Assembly: GCA_964537285.1 (NCBI GenBank)
Contig: CAZHZT010000007.1
Location: 1-64,000, forward strand
Direction of reading: 5' to 3'
Source of the DNA: CAZHZT01 sp964537285
GTDB taxonomy: Bacteria; Bacteroidota; Bacteroidia; Chitinophagales; Saprospiraceae
Length of the DNA: 64,000 nt
Within the stretch, counting starts at the first letter, position 1. Every line of letters starts with the position of its first letter. The position numbers and the translations under genes were made by a program. This document shows, piece after piece, positions 8,114-17,353 of this stretch. The notes beneath the pieces are model-generated. The model did not search any database. It saw only the letters and a list, made by a program, of their open reading frames with translations, and was not told where the DNA came from.

Positions 8114-8647
8114 ATGTCTACGAACGAATTTTATAGCGAATTCAATAATCTAACTTCAGTACTAAAAGTTTTTGCTTACCACTTAACGCAAAATTTTGAT
8201 GATGCTCGTGACCTTTACCAGGAAACAGCATACAGAGCCATTAAAAATAAAGAGAAGTTTTCTCCGGGTACGAACTTTAAAGCTTGGTTGATGACAATTA
8301 TGAAAAATATCTTTATTAATGATTACCGTAAAAAAGTGAGACACAACACATTGGTTGATACGACCGAGAATCTATATTTTATCAATTCTGGTAGCGATAC
8401 CATCGAAAACGAAGGAGGGTCAAATATCATGATGCAAGAACTAATCAAAATGGTCGATTCTCTGGAAGACGGCCTCCGCATACCTTTCCTTATGCACTAT
8501 CAAGGGTACAAGTATCAGGAAATTGCTGATTATTTGGATCTTCCGTTGGGTACTGTGAAAAGCCGTATTTTCTTTGCAAGAAAAGAGCTGAAAGCACAAA
8601 TTGCTCAGCAATATCACGTCGACGAGGTACATAGCTTAATCAAGTAG
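8114..8647 (+). CDS. ECF-type RNA polymerase sigma factor
   Basis: 177 residues. Region 2 is seen at about 13-80, with NFDDARDLYQETAYRA and the promoter-melting segment FKAWLMTIMKNIFINDYRKK. Region 4, at about 110-170, carries the helix-turn-helix YQEIADYLDLPLGTVKSRIF. There is no extra C-terminal domain, and no anti-sigma gene lies beside it. Proteins of this type are frequent in Bacteroidota and often lack a partner. The next gene downstream is susC, 900 bp away, so a regulatory link to starch uptake is possible but unproven. A good consensus promoter precedes the gene. Confidence 0.92.
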   Translation: MSTNEFYSEFNNLTSVLKVFAYHLTQNFDDARDLYQETAYRAIKNKEKFSPGTNFKAWLMTIMKNIFINDYRKKVRHNTLVDTTENLYFINSGSDTIENEGGSNIMMQELIKMVDSLEDGLRIPFLMHYQGYKYQEIADYLDLPLGTVKSRIFFARKELKAQIAQQYHVDEVHSLIK

Positions 8648-8712
8648 AGGCATAAAGCTGATCGTTTTTGTTGAACGCTTCATGTTTCCTTTTTTAGGAA
8701 CAACCTCAAGGG

Positions 8713-8765
8713 CTGTTTTCGTATGATCTTTTGTTCAAAAAGTTATACGAAAACAGTCTTTTATC
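8713..8765 (+). terminator. Terminator of the ECF sigma gene
   Basis: The 12-bp arms CTGTTTTCGTAT (8713-8724) and ATACGAAAACAG (8745-8756) are followed by TCTTTTATCTT. It sits 66 bp after the sigma stop codon. Confidence 0.65.
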
Positions 8766-8949
8766 TTATCTTTCCCATTCTTTTCCTTACTTTTCCTCTT
8801 TGGTGAAAAAATACTCATCTGATGAATTGCGCTCCAGCAGCAATTACAGAATAATTCTATTGCTCCCGAAGGTATTCAGGACAAGTTATGCCTACGTTTT
8901 CCGCCTCATTTAAGAAAAAGGATTCCAAAATTTTTAGCTATACTTAGAA

Positions 8950-8971
8950 AAGCAGGCCTAACGGCCTGCTT
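8950..8971. terminator. Short GC-rich hairpin
   Basis: AAGCAGGCC, loop TAAC, GGCCTGCTT. It is a perfect 9-bp stem of terminator type, though no gene ends nearby. Confidence 0.45.
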
Positions 8972-9061
8972 TAAGGGCTTCCTAAATTCATTTCTAATGA
9001 AGTCATCTACAGCCAGTAAAATTATCTATTGGGTTTAATTTTAATGATATTTTTTTTTAAC

Positions 9062-9132
9062 TTCGTTAAACGAAATATTATTGGTAGATTTTTGTTTAAG
9101 ATATTTTTTTTTTGGAATAAATTGTTAAACAA
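9062..9132. promoter_or_regulatory. Repeated GTTAAAC-type operator-like motifs
   Basis: TTCGTTAAACGAA (9062-9074) and TTGTTAAACAA (9122-9132) are near-perfect palindromes. Related copies are at 7994-8003 (TGTTTAACAA) and 8058-8069 (TTGTTTAACGAA, on the sigma promoter). TTCGTTTAAA also occurs near 9470. The clustering suggests a shared DNA-binding protein. Confidence 0.4.
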
Positions 9133-9200
9133 AATTAGATTGGATTAGAAATTCGTCTCCTCCCTTACAAAATAAGGGGTATTTCATTTAAAAGATTGTT

Positions 9201-9238
9201 TTTGGAGAGAGGCACGCGGCAGCGTGCCTCTCTCCAAA
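9201..9238. terminator. 17-bp perfect hairpin
   Basis: The arms TTTGGAGAGAGGCACGC (9201-9217) and GCGTGCCTCTCTCCAAA (9222-9238) enclose a GGCA loop. It is isolated in the region before susC. Confidence 0.5.
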
Positions 9239-9481
9239 GAAAACACCCAAGAGGCTTTTCTGGTCGGTGTCTTATATCTGCTATCATTAACATTTCGCAA
9301 TTATTCGCTTAACAATTTTTTGGTATAGTTTAAATGTATAATGCTTATTTTTTTGATGAGTTTTATCACCAAAAGGTTTGTTTTAAAGGGCTTACTTTTG
9401 CAAAAAGTATTGAAGTAGTACAAGGTGCCTTCTATAATGTTATTGTTAAGTCAAAAAAAGTTTAGGGAGTTCGTTTAAATA

Positions 9482-9511
9482 TTTGTTAATTTTGTTTTTT
9501 GGTTATTTTTG
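9482..9511 (+). promoter_or_regulatory. Predicted susC promoter
   Basis: TTTG at 9482-9485, an 18-bp spacer, then TATTTTTG at 9504-9511 fits the -33/-7 Bacteroidota consensus. It would leave a leader of about 45 nt before the susC ATG. Confidence 0.5.
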
Positions 9512-9560
9512 TTGAAAAGTTCATTGCAATAGCGATGATCAAAAGTTAAATCCAACTTCT

Positions 9561-12533
9561 ATGAGTTTAAATCTACTACTTAAGCACTTATTAGTGTTTG
9601 GCTTCTTCCTGTTCGCAGGTAGTGTGTGGAGTCAGACGGTCATCACCGGTTCAGTGGTGGATGATCGTACAAATGAGCCGCTTATCTACGCCAATATTGA
9701 AGTGGTTGGCACAGATGCCGGTGGTTTTACCGATCTTGATGGTACTTTCTCTTTGGAGGTTCCTGAAGGGGCCACTCAAATTATGGTTACCTACGCCGGT
9801 TATGCCGATCAAACCATTGATCTCGATGGGCAAACCAACTTTGAAATCCGTATGAGTTCCGGGAAAATCCTCGATGATGTTATCGTGATCGGGTATTCAA
9901 CACAGAAAAAATCGGATAAAACGGGGGCCGTTTCGCACGTGAATGCCGAAGAACTGAACCAGGGGCGCCTTTCTGACCCGATTCAGGCATTGCAGGGTAA
10001 AGCCGCCGGGGTGAATATTTCGAAAAAAGGAGGGGATCCCAATGCAGGCTTTGCGATAAATATCCGCGGGGCAGCTTCGTTTACCGCCGGGAACCAACCT
10101 CTTTTTGTAGTGGATGGTGTGCAAAATGTTGATCCCACTACGATCAATCCGGATGATATTGAGTCGTACAACGTTCTAAAAGATGCTTCTTCTACAGCTA
10201 TCTTTGGTTCGAGAGGGGCAAACGGTGTGGTGATTATTACTACTAAAGGTTCAAAATTTGCCAACCAAACTGCCACAACAAGTACTGTAGAATATGGTGG
10301 GTTTATTTCCGTTGATGAAGTTGCTAATCGCCTTGACTTTCTGGATGGCGATCAAGTGCGCGAATTCGCTGATCGTACGGGGCGTACCTTCATAGATAAC
10401 GGAGCAAATACGGATTGGCAAGATGAAATTTACCGTACTGGAATTTCACATAATCATACAATTGCATTTTCGGGTAATTCCCCTCGCGGAGGTTATCGGG
10501 CTTCTGTCTCAGCTAATGAATTGGAAGGTGTACTGGAAGGTTCCGGCCGTTCCCGTTATATTGGCCGTTTGAACCTCACTCAGAAAAGTTTAAAGGGCCG
10601 CCTTACGCTAAGTGCTCGTATTTCTGGTACTATTGAAGAGAATGATTTTGTAACTTATGGTGGAGGGATCGATCCTAAGAACGTGATTTATCAGGCCTTC
10701 AGAAGAAGTCCAACGGATCCGGTTTACGATGAGAATGGAGAATTTTTTGAAACGGATCGTTCCTTTCAGTACTTCAATCCCGTTGCTATTATCAACGACA
10801 TTCAAAATGAACGCTTAGCAAAGCGCTTGCTTGGTAACTTTAGAGCCGATCTGGAAGTGATCGACGGGCTTGTGGCTTCTGTAAACTTAGGTTATATCCG
10901 TAATGACGATGAGTCTTTTTATTTTGAACCAAGTTTCACCCCTTCCAATCAAACGGACGGTTTCGGAAGACGCTCATACAATAACTTTCAGCAAACATTG
11001 ATCGAAACAACCCTTAGTTATACCAAAAACCTTAAAGGCGGCCACTTTTTAAATGTTCTTGGAGGTCATTCCTACCAGAAAGAACTTTATGATGGCTTTT
11101 CAGCTCAAGGTAAAGATGCTGCTTCTGATTTTGTTACTTCTAATAACTTAAGTACGCTGCAATTGCTGGAACCTGGAAGCATCAGTTCTTATGCCGGTGA
11201 AAATCTGCTAGCTTCTTTATTCGGTAGCGTTATCTACGACTTTGAAAAGAAATACTTTGCCAAAGTTACTGTTCGTCGTGATGGCTCTTCTAAGTTTGGT
11301 GAAAATAATGAATGGGGCTTTTTCCCTTCTGCCTCGCTAGGGTGGGATATTGCTAAAGAGGATTTTTTCAATAGTGACGGGCCTCTTTCCAGGTTGAAAT
11401 TGCGTGCCAGCTTTGGGATCTCCGGGAATCAGAATATTCCGTCAAATATCGATGCAATCTTGCGTACAAATTCCGGAACCAAACCAAACCCTGAAACAGG
11501 TGAGCCCGTAGTGGTTTTTACCAGAGAAGGTGACTTGAACAATAACCCTGATCTTAAATGGGAGGAAAACAAAGAGTGGAACTTCGGTGTGGATTTCGGT
11601 TTCTTCAATGACCGGATCTCTGGTTCGGTAGAATATTACAGAAAACAAACCAATGACTTGATCTTCCGTTACGAAGTACCTAAGCCACCTAATCGTGGTC
11701 GTTTCCAATATGGCAATGCTGGTGTGATCGAAAATAACGGGGTGGAAGTAAACCTTCAGTCATTTGTAGTGACCAATGAAAAATTAAATTGGAAGACGAT
11801 CTTGACTTTCTCTGCTAACCAGCAGAAAGTGAAAAGCTTGTCCAATGATCAATTTACCCTGGATGAGCAATTCGTGTTGTTCGTAAGCGGTAGAGGTCTT
11901 GTTGGTGGAGATAATTTTACTCAGGTCATCCGTCCTGGTCTCGAGTTGGGTACATTCTACCTTCCTGAATATGCTGGCTTGTCTGATGATGGAAAATTCC
12001 TGTTTTTTACCGCAGCCGGAGGGGTTACACGGGATGTGACACAGGCTGAACGTAGAGTGGTAGGAAGTGCGCAGCCTGATTTTATTCTGGGTTGGTCCAA
12101 TTTCTTTAATATCGGTAAAAACTTCGATGCGAGTATTGCTATTCGAGGAGTTTTCGGGCATGATATCATGAACTCTACTCGCCTGGTGTTCAGTAACCCT
12201 TCGGAATTGCCTACGCTTAATACCTTGGAAGAAGCTCTGGATGAATTTGACAGAGGGCTTACGAGTGGGCCAACATTGAGTGATTATTATCTTGAAGATG
12301 CTTCCTTTGTTAAGCTTGATAACGTCGCTATTGGATACACTTTCAATAATTTAAAGTCAGAATACATTAAGAAACTCAGAATTTACTTGTCTGGAACAAA
12401 TCTTTTGGTCATTACTGAATATTCCGGTCTTGATCCGGAAGTGAGCTTTGGTGGTACGGAATTCGGTTTAGATCAATATGATGTATATCCTAAGACAAGA
12501 AGTTTCACATTTGGTCTTAATGCAACATTTTAA
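9561..12533 (+). CDS. susC: SusC/RagA-type TonB-linked outer-membrane transporter
   Basis: 990 residues with a signal peptide (about 1-24, ending VWSQ). A carboxypeptidase-regulatory-like domain occupies about 27-98 (VITGSVVDDRTNEPLIYANI). The TonB box region reads LDDVIVIGYSTQ. The plug domain (about 115-230) carries the SusC signature NIRGAASF and QPLFVVDGV, then DVEISYN-like IESYNVLKDAS and GSRGANGVVIITTK. A long beta-barrel follows and ends SFTFGLNATF, with a terminal aromatic residue as expected for outer-membrane barrels. With SusD it forms the pedal-bin complex that imports glycans. The SusE-like partner and nearby amylases point to starch or malto-oligosaccharides. It is the first gene of susC-susD-susE. 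Confidence 0.95.
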   Translation: MSLNLLLKHLLVFGFFLFAGSVWSQTVITGSVVDDRTNEPLIYANIEVVGTDAGGFTDLDGTFSLEVPEGATQIMVTYAGYADQTIDLDGQTNFEIRMSSGKILDDVIVIGYSTQKKSDKTGAVSHVNAEELNQGRLSDPIQALQGKAAGVNISKKGGDPNAGFAINIRGAASFTAGNQPLFVVDGVQNVDPTTINPDDIESYNVLKDASSTAIFGSRGANGVVIITTKGSKFANQTATTSTVEYGGFISVDEVANRLDFLDGDQVREFADRTGRTFIDNGANTDWQDEIYRTGISHNHTIAFSGNSPRGGYRASVSANELEGVLEGSGRSRYIGRLNLTQKSLKGRLTLSARISGTIEENDFVTYGGGIDPKNVIYQAFRRSPTDPVYDENGEFFETDRSFQYFNPVAIINDIQNERLAKRLLGNFRADLEVIDGLVASVNLGYIRNDDESFYFEPSFTPSNQTDGFGRRSYNNFQQTLIETTLSYTKNLKGGHFLNVLGGHSYQKELYDGFSAQGKDAASDFVTSNNLSTLQLLEPGSISSYAGENLLASLFGSVIYDFEKKYFAKVTVRRDGSSKFGENNEWGFFPSASLGWDIAKEDFFNSDGPLSRLKLRASFGISGNQNIPSNIDAILRTNSGTKPNPETGEPVVVFTREGDLNNNPDLKWEENKEWNFGVDFGFFNDRISGSVEYYRKQTNDLIFRYEVPKPPNRGRFQYGNAGVIENNGVEVNLQSFVVTNEKLNWKTILTFSANQQKVKSLSNDQFTLDEQFVLFVSGRGLVGGDNFTQVIRPGLELGTFYLPEYAGLSDDGKFLFFTAAGGVTRDVTQAERRVVGSAQPDFILGWSNFFNIGKNFDASIAIRGVFGHDIMNSTRLVFSNPSELPTLNTLEEALDEFDRGLTSGPTLSDYYLEDASFVKLDNVAIGYTFNNLKSEYIKKLRIYLSGTNLLVITEYSGLDPEVSFGGTEFGLDQYDVYPKTRSFTFGLNATF

Positions 12534-12661
12534 TACTTAACCCAAGTTGCGAGGATGAGAGAATAAGAGTTCTTTTGAAAGAAACCTTTGATTTTACATC
12601 AAAAGAGCGACACACGCACACTCTTTTTCAAATGAATTGCAACTTGCATTATTTAAAAGAA

Positions 12662-14146
12662 ATGAAAAAACTAAAATTACTAATAATTCCATTTTTCGCT
12701 TTGTTCATGTTCTCCTGTACAAATCTGGATGAACAAATTCTGGACAAAATTCCGGAGGAACTATTTCCGGAAAATGAGGAGCAGGCAGCGGCTATCCTCG
12801 TACCTACTTATGCAGAATTGGGTGACCTTGTTGATGACGCAGGTTGGTGGTTCTGGATGCAGGAAGTTCCTAGTGATGAAGTAGTATTCCCTGTTCGCTG
12901 GACAGACTGGGAGGACGGAGGTAAATGGCGTGTACTTCACCAACACATGTGGGATAATAATACGGACGGTGTAAACAGTATGTGGTCGCATATGTATGAT
13001 GGAGTAGTGGAAGCCAACCTGGCTATTGATGAACTTTCTTCAGGTACTCCGAGTGAAGGTGCTCTGGCTTCTATTGCAAAGTTAAAAACTCTTAGGGCTT
13101 TTTATTACTACCTGCTCATCGATAACTACGGGGATGTTCCATATGTGACTTCATTTTTTAACGCCCCCGCACAACCTTTCAAAGAATCTCGCCGGGTAAT
13201 TTTTGAAGCGCTTATTCAGGAATTGGAAGAAAGCCTACAGTATTTGCCGAATGTTCCACCGAATAATTTTGCTGTAGGTAAAGGAATGGCTTTTGCGATT
13301 TTAGCTAAACTGTATCTGAATGCTGAAATCTATTCAGGAACAGCCATGTGGAGTAAGGCTGAGCAATATTGTGATAGTATCATTGATATGGGGATTTATG
13401 TTTTGGATTCCGATCCACATGGGCCGTTTAAATCAAATAATGATAATAACCAAGAAAATATTTTCACCATTCCATTTGATGAGATTAACCTGCAAGGTTT
13501 CCGTTTGCATATGAGAACGCTGCATTATCAGCACAACCTGACTTATGATATGCCCGTCGGCCCCTGGAATGGCTTTGGCGCAGTAGAAGACCATTATAAT
13601 ACATTTAGTGATGATGATTTGAGAAAAGATGCTTTCATTGTTGGGCAGCAATTTGCCAGTAATGGTGAGCCTTTATTTGATGAAACCGCAGAGTCGGATG
13701 TAATTATTGACCCATTTATCCCTGCTTTGGAGATGGACGGGTCGAATTCATTTGTGGAAATCCGTTTGTCCGCGGCGAGGGTTGGGAAATATGAAATTCC
13801 AATGGGAGCAATGGAAAACTTGAGCAATGACTTTCCTGTATTCCGCTATGCTGATATCCTTCTAATGAAAGCAGAATGCCAGATCCGTCAAGGAGGTAAC
13901 GGTGATTCCTGGGTTAGCCAAATTCGCGAAAGAGCGGGATTAGCCCCCTGGTCAGGCACTACGCTTGAAATGCTTCTTGAGGAGCGTGGAAGAGAATTGT
14001 TCTGTGAGGGGCACCGCCGCCAGGATTTGATCCGGTTCGGTGAATATAATAAAGAATGGTGGGAAAAAGCTCCTTCTACATCTGATCGGAATACATTCCC
14101 GATCCCGCAATGGGCTATTGATGCGAATCCTAATTTAGGGTTGTAA
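12662..14146 (+). CDS. susD: SusD/RagB-type glycan-binding lipoprotein
   Basis: 495 residues from the ATG at 12662. An upstream in-frame ATG at 12575 would add 29 hydrophilic residues and bury the signal peptide, so I reject it. The signal peptide MKKLKLLIIPFFALFMFSC ends at lipid-modified C19. The rest is the helical TPR-based SusD fold, with ALRAFYYYLLIDNYGDVPY-type motifs (LRAFYYYLLIDNYGDVP), DILLMKAECQIRQGG and the C-terminal GHRRQDLIRFGEYN. SusD caps the SusC barrel and binds the glycan at the cell surface. The gap from susC is 128 bp and holds the 8-bp complement CAAGTTGC/GCAACTTG, but no clear promoter. Confidence 0.95.
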   Translation: MKKLKLLIIPFFALFMFSCTNLDEQILDKIPEELFPENEEQAAAILVPTYAELGDLVDDAGWWFWMQEVPSDEVVFPVRWTDWEDGGKWRVLHQHMWDNNTDGVNSMWSHMYDGVVEANLAIDELSSGTPSEGALASIAKLKTLRAFYYYLLIDNYGDVPYVTSFFNAPAQPFKESRRVIFEALIQELEESLQYLPNVPPNNFAVGKGMAFAILAKLYLNAEIYSGTAMWSKAEQYCDSIIDMGIYVLDSDPHGPFKSNNDNNQENIFTIPFDEINLQGFRLHMRTLHYQHNLTYDMPVGPWNGFGAVEDHYNTFSDDDLRKDAFIVGQQFASNGEPLFDETAESDVIIDPFIPALEMDGSNSFVEIRLSAARVGKYEIPMGAMENLSNDFPVFRYADILLMKAECQIRQGGNGDSWVSQIRERAGLAPWSGTTLEMLLEERGRELFCEGHRRQDLIRFGEYNKEWWEKAPSTSDRNTFPIPQWAIDANPNLGL

Positions 14147-14156
14147 GGATCTGGAA

Positions 14157-14211
14157 AAAGAATTTTTATAAAGTTGTGCCGGTAAGGGCAGTAAATTCAT
14201 AAAAATTCTTT
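14157..14211 (+). terminator. Hairpin between susD and susE
   Basis: The 13-bp arms AAAGAATTTTTAT (14157-14169) and ATAAAAATTCTTT (14199-14211) end in a T-rich run. It may partly terminate transcription, or protect the susCD message so that susE is made at a different level. Confidence 0.5.
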
Positions 14212-14358
14212 CTCCCTTTGACTTAACGCAGCATTTTGACCATTAAAATCGTTTAGTGGTTACTTTGTGAAAATATCTTTTTTAACTAAGTATTAATTGA
14301 GAGTTATTTTTTATTTAAATATTTTTTTTTGTTCAACCAATTTTAATTTAACTAGGTT

Positions 14359-15570
14359 ATGAAAAACTTTATATTTCAAACAACAAGATGGGCTTCTTTA
14401 GTCCTGGTTCTTTTCGCTGTAGCAGCAATCACTGGATGTAGTGATGATGAAGAAACAACGACTACACCTACTGAGTTAGTAGAAGATGGTTTCTACATCT
14501 CCGGTGATGCGACTTTCTTCTCTGGTTTTGATATTCAGGGAACATTGTCTTCAACTAAAAACGAAGTACTTCAAGAAGAACGTTCAGAGTTATTGGAAGC
14601 TTTCGTTGCCCTTAACGGTACAGGTGGTTTCAATATCATCCAGGTAGCGGGTACTGCAAGAACTACATGGGGGCCGGGTGCTGACTTCGCCGATGTTACT
14701 GAAGGTACTACTGATGAACCTAAAGTGACTTTCCAGCGTGGTTCTTTGGCTGAAACTTCTGATCAATTCACTGTTCCTGGCCAAGGCCTTTATCATGTAA
14801 TTATTGATACTGAAGTAGGAAAAGTAGTTATCGTTCCTGTAGAATACTGGGGTATCATTGGTGGTGCTACACCAAATGGTTGGTCTGGTGATACAAGATT
14901 GGAGTCGACTGGTTTCAGCGAAACTTCTATCACTTTCCAGGCTACTGAAATTCCTTTAACTATCGGTGATTACAAATTCCGTCACTCTGGTGGATGGAAA
15001 GTAGAAATCGATACAACTTATGATCTTGGTAATGGCGATAAAGGTATCAAAGCAAATACAAACTTCGGTGGCTCTATCGATGCGCTTGAAGAAGGTGGTG
15101 ACAATATCTCTCTTTCTGAAAGTGGCTTCTACACCATTACAATGACTTGGACTTTAGGCGCTGGTTATACGGCTACTCTTGATAAAACAGGTGACCTTCC
15201 TTCTAAAGACTGGTCTGGTATCGAATTGGGCTTAGTGGGTGATGGTTTGATGAATGGTGGTTCACCGCACAATTGGAATGAAACAATCCTTTTGAATACG
15301 CCTTCTGCGAGTGGTGCGGTTTATACTTATTCTTTCCCTGATGTTCAGGTTAGAACCGCTGGTGGCGGGTTCAAAATCCGTGAAGGCCAAACTTGGGATA
15401 ACACTATCCTTGGTTTCAATGAAGTGACTATGGCTGGCGACGGCGCTGCTGAATTTGAAACCAATGGCGATGGTAACTTCGTTCCAACTGTAGATATGGC
15501 TACTTATGACATTGAGTTGGTCATTGATGCTCAGACGGAAGTGTTTACTTTTACCGTGACTAAGAAGTAA
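14359..15570 (+). CDS. SusE/SusF-type surface starch-binding lipoprotein
   Basis: 403 residues. The signal peptide ends in the lipobox AITGC (C27), followed by a charged SDDEE segment like the surface-export signals of Bacteroidota lipoproteins. The mature part consists of repeated beta domains: about 45-165 (DGFYISGDATFFSG...), 170-275 (WGIIGGATPNGWSGDT...) and 285-400 (IELGLVGDGLMNGGSPHNW...). These resemble the tandem starch-binding modules of SusE/SusF, in which a GxATPNGW-type segment recurs. The proposed role is to hold starch at the surface beside SusCD. It is third in the sus operon, 212 bp after susD, and followed by a strong terminator. SusE versus SusF cannot be separated here. Confidence 0.85.
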   Translation: MKNFIFQTTRWASLVLVLFAVAAITGCSDDEETTTTPTELVEDGFYISGDATFFSGFDIQGTLSSTKNEVLQEERSELLEAFVALNGTGGFNIIQVAGTARTTWGPGADFADVTEGTTDEPKVTFQRGSLAETSDQFTVPGQGLYHVIIDTEVGKVVIVPVEYWGIIGGATPNGWSGDTRLESTGFSETSITFQATEIPLTIGDYKFRHSGGWKVEIDTTYDLGNGDKGIKANTNFGGSIDALEEGGDNISLSESGFYTITMTWTLGAGYTATLDKTGDLPSKDWSGIELGLVGDGLMNGGSPHNWNETILLNTPSASGAVYTYSFPDVQVRTAGGGFKIREGQTWDNTILGFNEVTMAGDGAAEFETNGDGNFVPTVDMATYDIELVIDAQTEVFTFTVTKK

Positions 15571-15603
15571 ATTTTAGTTCTCAACGGATACAACAGTATC
15601 CAT

Positions 15604-15642
15604 AAAAAAAACCTTGCGGCCTGCAGGCCGCAAGGTTTTTTT
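15604..15642. terminator. Bidirectional terminator after susE
   Basis: An A-run, ACCTTGCGGCC, TGCA, GGCCGCAAGGT, then a T-run: a perfect GC-rich palindrome with A and T tails. It lies between susE and kynU, which converge here. Confidence 0.9.
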
Positions 15643-15643
15643 C

Positions 15644-15754
15644 GTTCTTTGACAAATTGTGTGGAACTTCAAAATGATAAGCCTTGAATGCTCTTGTGGC
15701 TGAAGGGATTATCATTTTGAAGTTCCATTTTTTCACAATTTATGTCAAAGAACT
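15644..15754. repeat. Element A, full copy 2
   Basis: Same orientation as copy 1, with the loop TTGAATGCTCTTGTGGCTGA. It lies directly after the susE terminator and ends 6 bp before the kynU stop codon. It is thus in the convergent gap. Confidence 0.9.
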
Positions 15755-15760
15755 GTTTTT

Positions 15761-17017
15761 TTATGAATACTGTTGTAATAAACGTACAAATCTCCATGCA
15801 TCCTCAAACGAGTTGTAAAAGGGAACTGGTGCGATTCGAATTACATTAGGTTCTCTCCAGTCTACGATTACACCATTTTCCGACAAATAGTCGAACAACT
15901 CTTTGCCGTTGCCGTGCGTCAATATAGATAATTGGCATCCACGTGCCCTTTCTTCTTGTGGGGTTATGATTTCAAATGAATGCTCAAATGAATTTAATAA
16001 GTACTCCATGTAACCAGTTAGTTTCAGGCTTTTCACACGTAACTTATCCATCCCTACTTCAGCAAACATATCCAGGCTTACTTTGTGTGCCGCAAAACTT
16101 AGGATAGGCACATTACTTAACTGCCAGCCTGCGGCTCCTTTCATCGGAATAAAACCCTTTTCCATCAAAAAACGACTTGCTTCATCATGGCCCCACCAAC
16201 CTGCAAATCTTGGCAGTTCCAGGTTTTGGCTGTGGCGTTCATGCACAAATGCTCCACTAGGCCCTCCGGGCCCGGCATTGAGGTATTTATAACTACACCA
16301 AACGGCAAAATCCGGGCCCCAATCGTGCAGTTTCATAGGCATGTTTCCCGCAGCATGGGCTAGGTCAAAACCTACGAAGGCACCAGCTTTATGCCCTGCT
16401 TTGGTAATGGCTTCCAGGTCAAAAAACTGCCCGGTATAATAATTGACTCCGGCGAATAGCACAAGGGCTATTTCATCCCCATTTTGTTCAATAGTAGAAA
16501 TGATATCTTCTGTTCTGAGCGTATGCTCTCCTTCTCTGGGGCTGATCTCAATAATCGCTTCTTCAGGAGTATATCCATGAAATTTGACCTGACTTTCTAC
16601 GGCGTATTGGTCTGAAGGAAATGCACCTGCCTCCATGACGATTTTTATTCGTTTTCCTTTGGGTTGATAGAAGGAAACCATCATTAAATGGAGGTTGGTG
16701 GTCAGCGTATTCATCACAACAATCTCTTCTTCCTTTGCACCTACTACCAGCGCAGATTGTTTGTTGAGGAATTTGTGATAGTACATCCAGGGCATTTTAC
16801 CCTGGAAATGGCCCTCTACGGCATGGGTTTTCCAGTGTTCCAGTTCGTAATCAAGAGCTGCTTTGACGCCCTTGGGCTGTAAGCCTAGTGAATTGCCACA
16901 GAAATAGATCACATTTTGGTCATTGTGTTGAGGAAAGTAGAACTGATTCCGGTAGGAGCGGAGTTCGTCTTGCTGATCGAGCGATTGGGCGTAGTCGAGC
17001 GTAGGCTGGAAATTCAT
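15761..17017 (-). CDS. kynU: Kynureninase
   Basis: 418 residues, the usual length for KynU. It cleaves kynurenine (or 3-hydroxykynurenine) to anthranilate (or 3-hydroxyanthranilate) and alanine, using PLP in the cytoplasm. Visible motifs are YFCGNSLGLQPKG (about 38-50), the PLP-pocket aspartate in FDLAHAAGN (D218, H221) and the Schiff-base lysine K244 in CSYKYLNAGPGG. No other tryptophan-degradation or quinolinate gene is adjacent. The minus-strand gene converges on susE. The ATG at 17017 is the first start and directly precedes the conserved N-terminus. Confidence 0.95.
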   Translation of the reverse strand: MNFQPTLDYAQSLDQQDELRSYRNQFYFPQHNDQNVIYFCGNSLGLQPKGVKAALDYELEHWKTHAVEGHFQGKMPWMYYHKFLNKQSALVVGAKEEEIVVMNTLTTNLHLMMVSFYQPKGKRIKIVMEAGAFPSDQYAVESQVKFHGYTPEEAIIEISPREGEHTLRTEDIISTIEQNGDEIALVLFAGVNYYTGQFFDLEAITKAGHKAGAFVGFDLAHAAGNMPMKLHDWGPDFAVWCSYKYLNAGPGGPSGAFVHERHSQNLELPRFAGWWGHDEASRFLMEKGFIPMKGAAGWQLSNVPILSFAAHKVSLDMFAEVGMDKLRVKSLKLTGYMEYLLNSFEHSFEIITPQEERARGCQLSILTHGNGKELFDYLSENGVIVDWREPNVIRIAPVPFYNSFEDAWRFVRLLQQYS

Positions 17018-17091
17018 GTGTTTTTTTATGGCAAATATAATATTCTAAATTCCTTTTTATTATAAAACTTGTATTCGCGTTAAGTCAGTTA

Positions 17092-17217
17092 ATGACGAAG
17101 ACTTCAGCCTTCGTCAAACGAAGGAATAACAATCAGATTGGGCTTTCAGCCCTTTTGTTATTAATGGGCTAAAGCCCCGATAAATCTTAATACTACACCT
17201 GGCGCTGAAGCGCCAGG
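17092..17217. repeat. REP-like cluster of short hairpins
   Basis: Four small stems in 126 bp: GACGAAG..CTTCGTC, GGGCTTTCAGCCC, GGGCTAAAGCCCC, and CCTGGCGCTGAAGCGCCAGG. The GGGCTAAAGCCC stem also occurs in the cluster at 44036-44158, next to a RAYT transposase gene. The rest of the 17018-17353 gap shows no gene. Confidence 0.65.
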
Positions 17218-17353
17218 CAAAGAAAAAGCTTAAGTTGACGACATTGAGGCCAAACCTTCCCTTAATTTGCGATCATCAGCGTAATCAGTGATCAAACCCA
17301 ATAAGCAGGTTGAAAATAACAAAAGATGACCGAATAGTCCGCTTGTTATTGGC

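Larger units (their letters stand above)
8648..9481. other. Long A+T-rich region upstream of susC
   Basis: No gene is supported. It contains three hairpins (8713-8756, 8950-8971, 9201-9238) and several GTTAAAC motifs, reported separately. A 60-codon frame at 8731-8913 overlaps the first hairpin and looks spurious. Confidence 0.5.

Noticed and set aside
8731..8913. 60-codon frame after the sigma gene
   Set aside because: It begins inside the sigma terminator hairpin and has no recognisable features.
12575..12661. 29-residue N-terminal extension of SusD
   Set aside because: It would place the lipoprotein signal in the middle of the protein; the ATG at 12662 gives a normal signal and cysteine.
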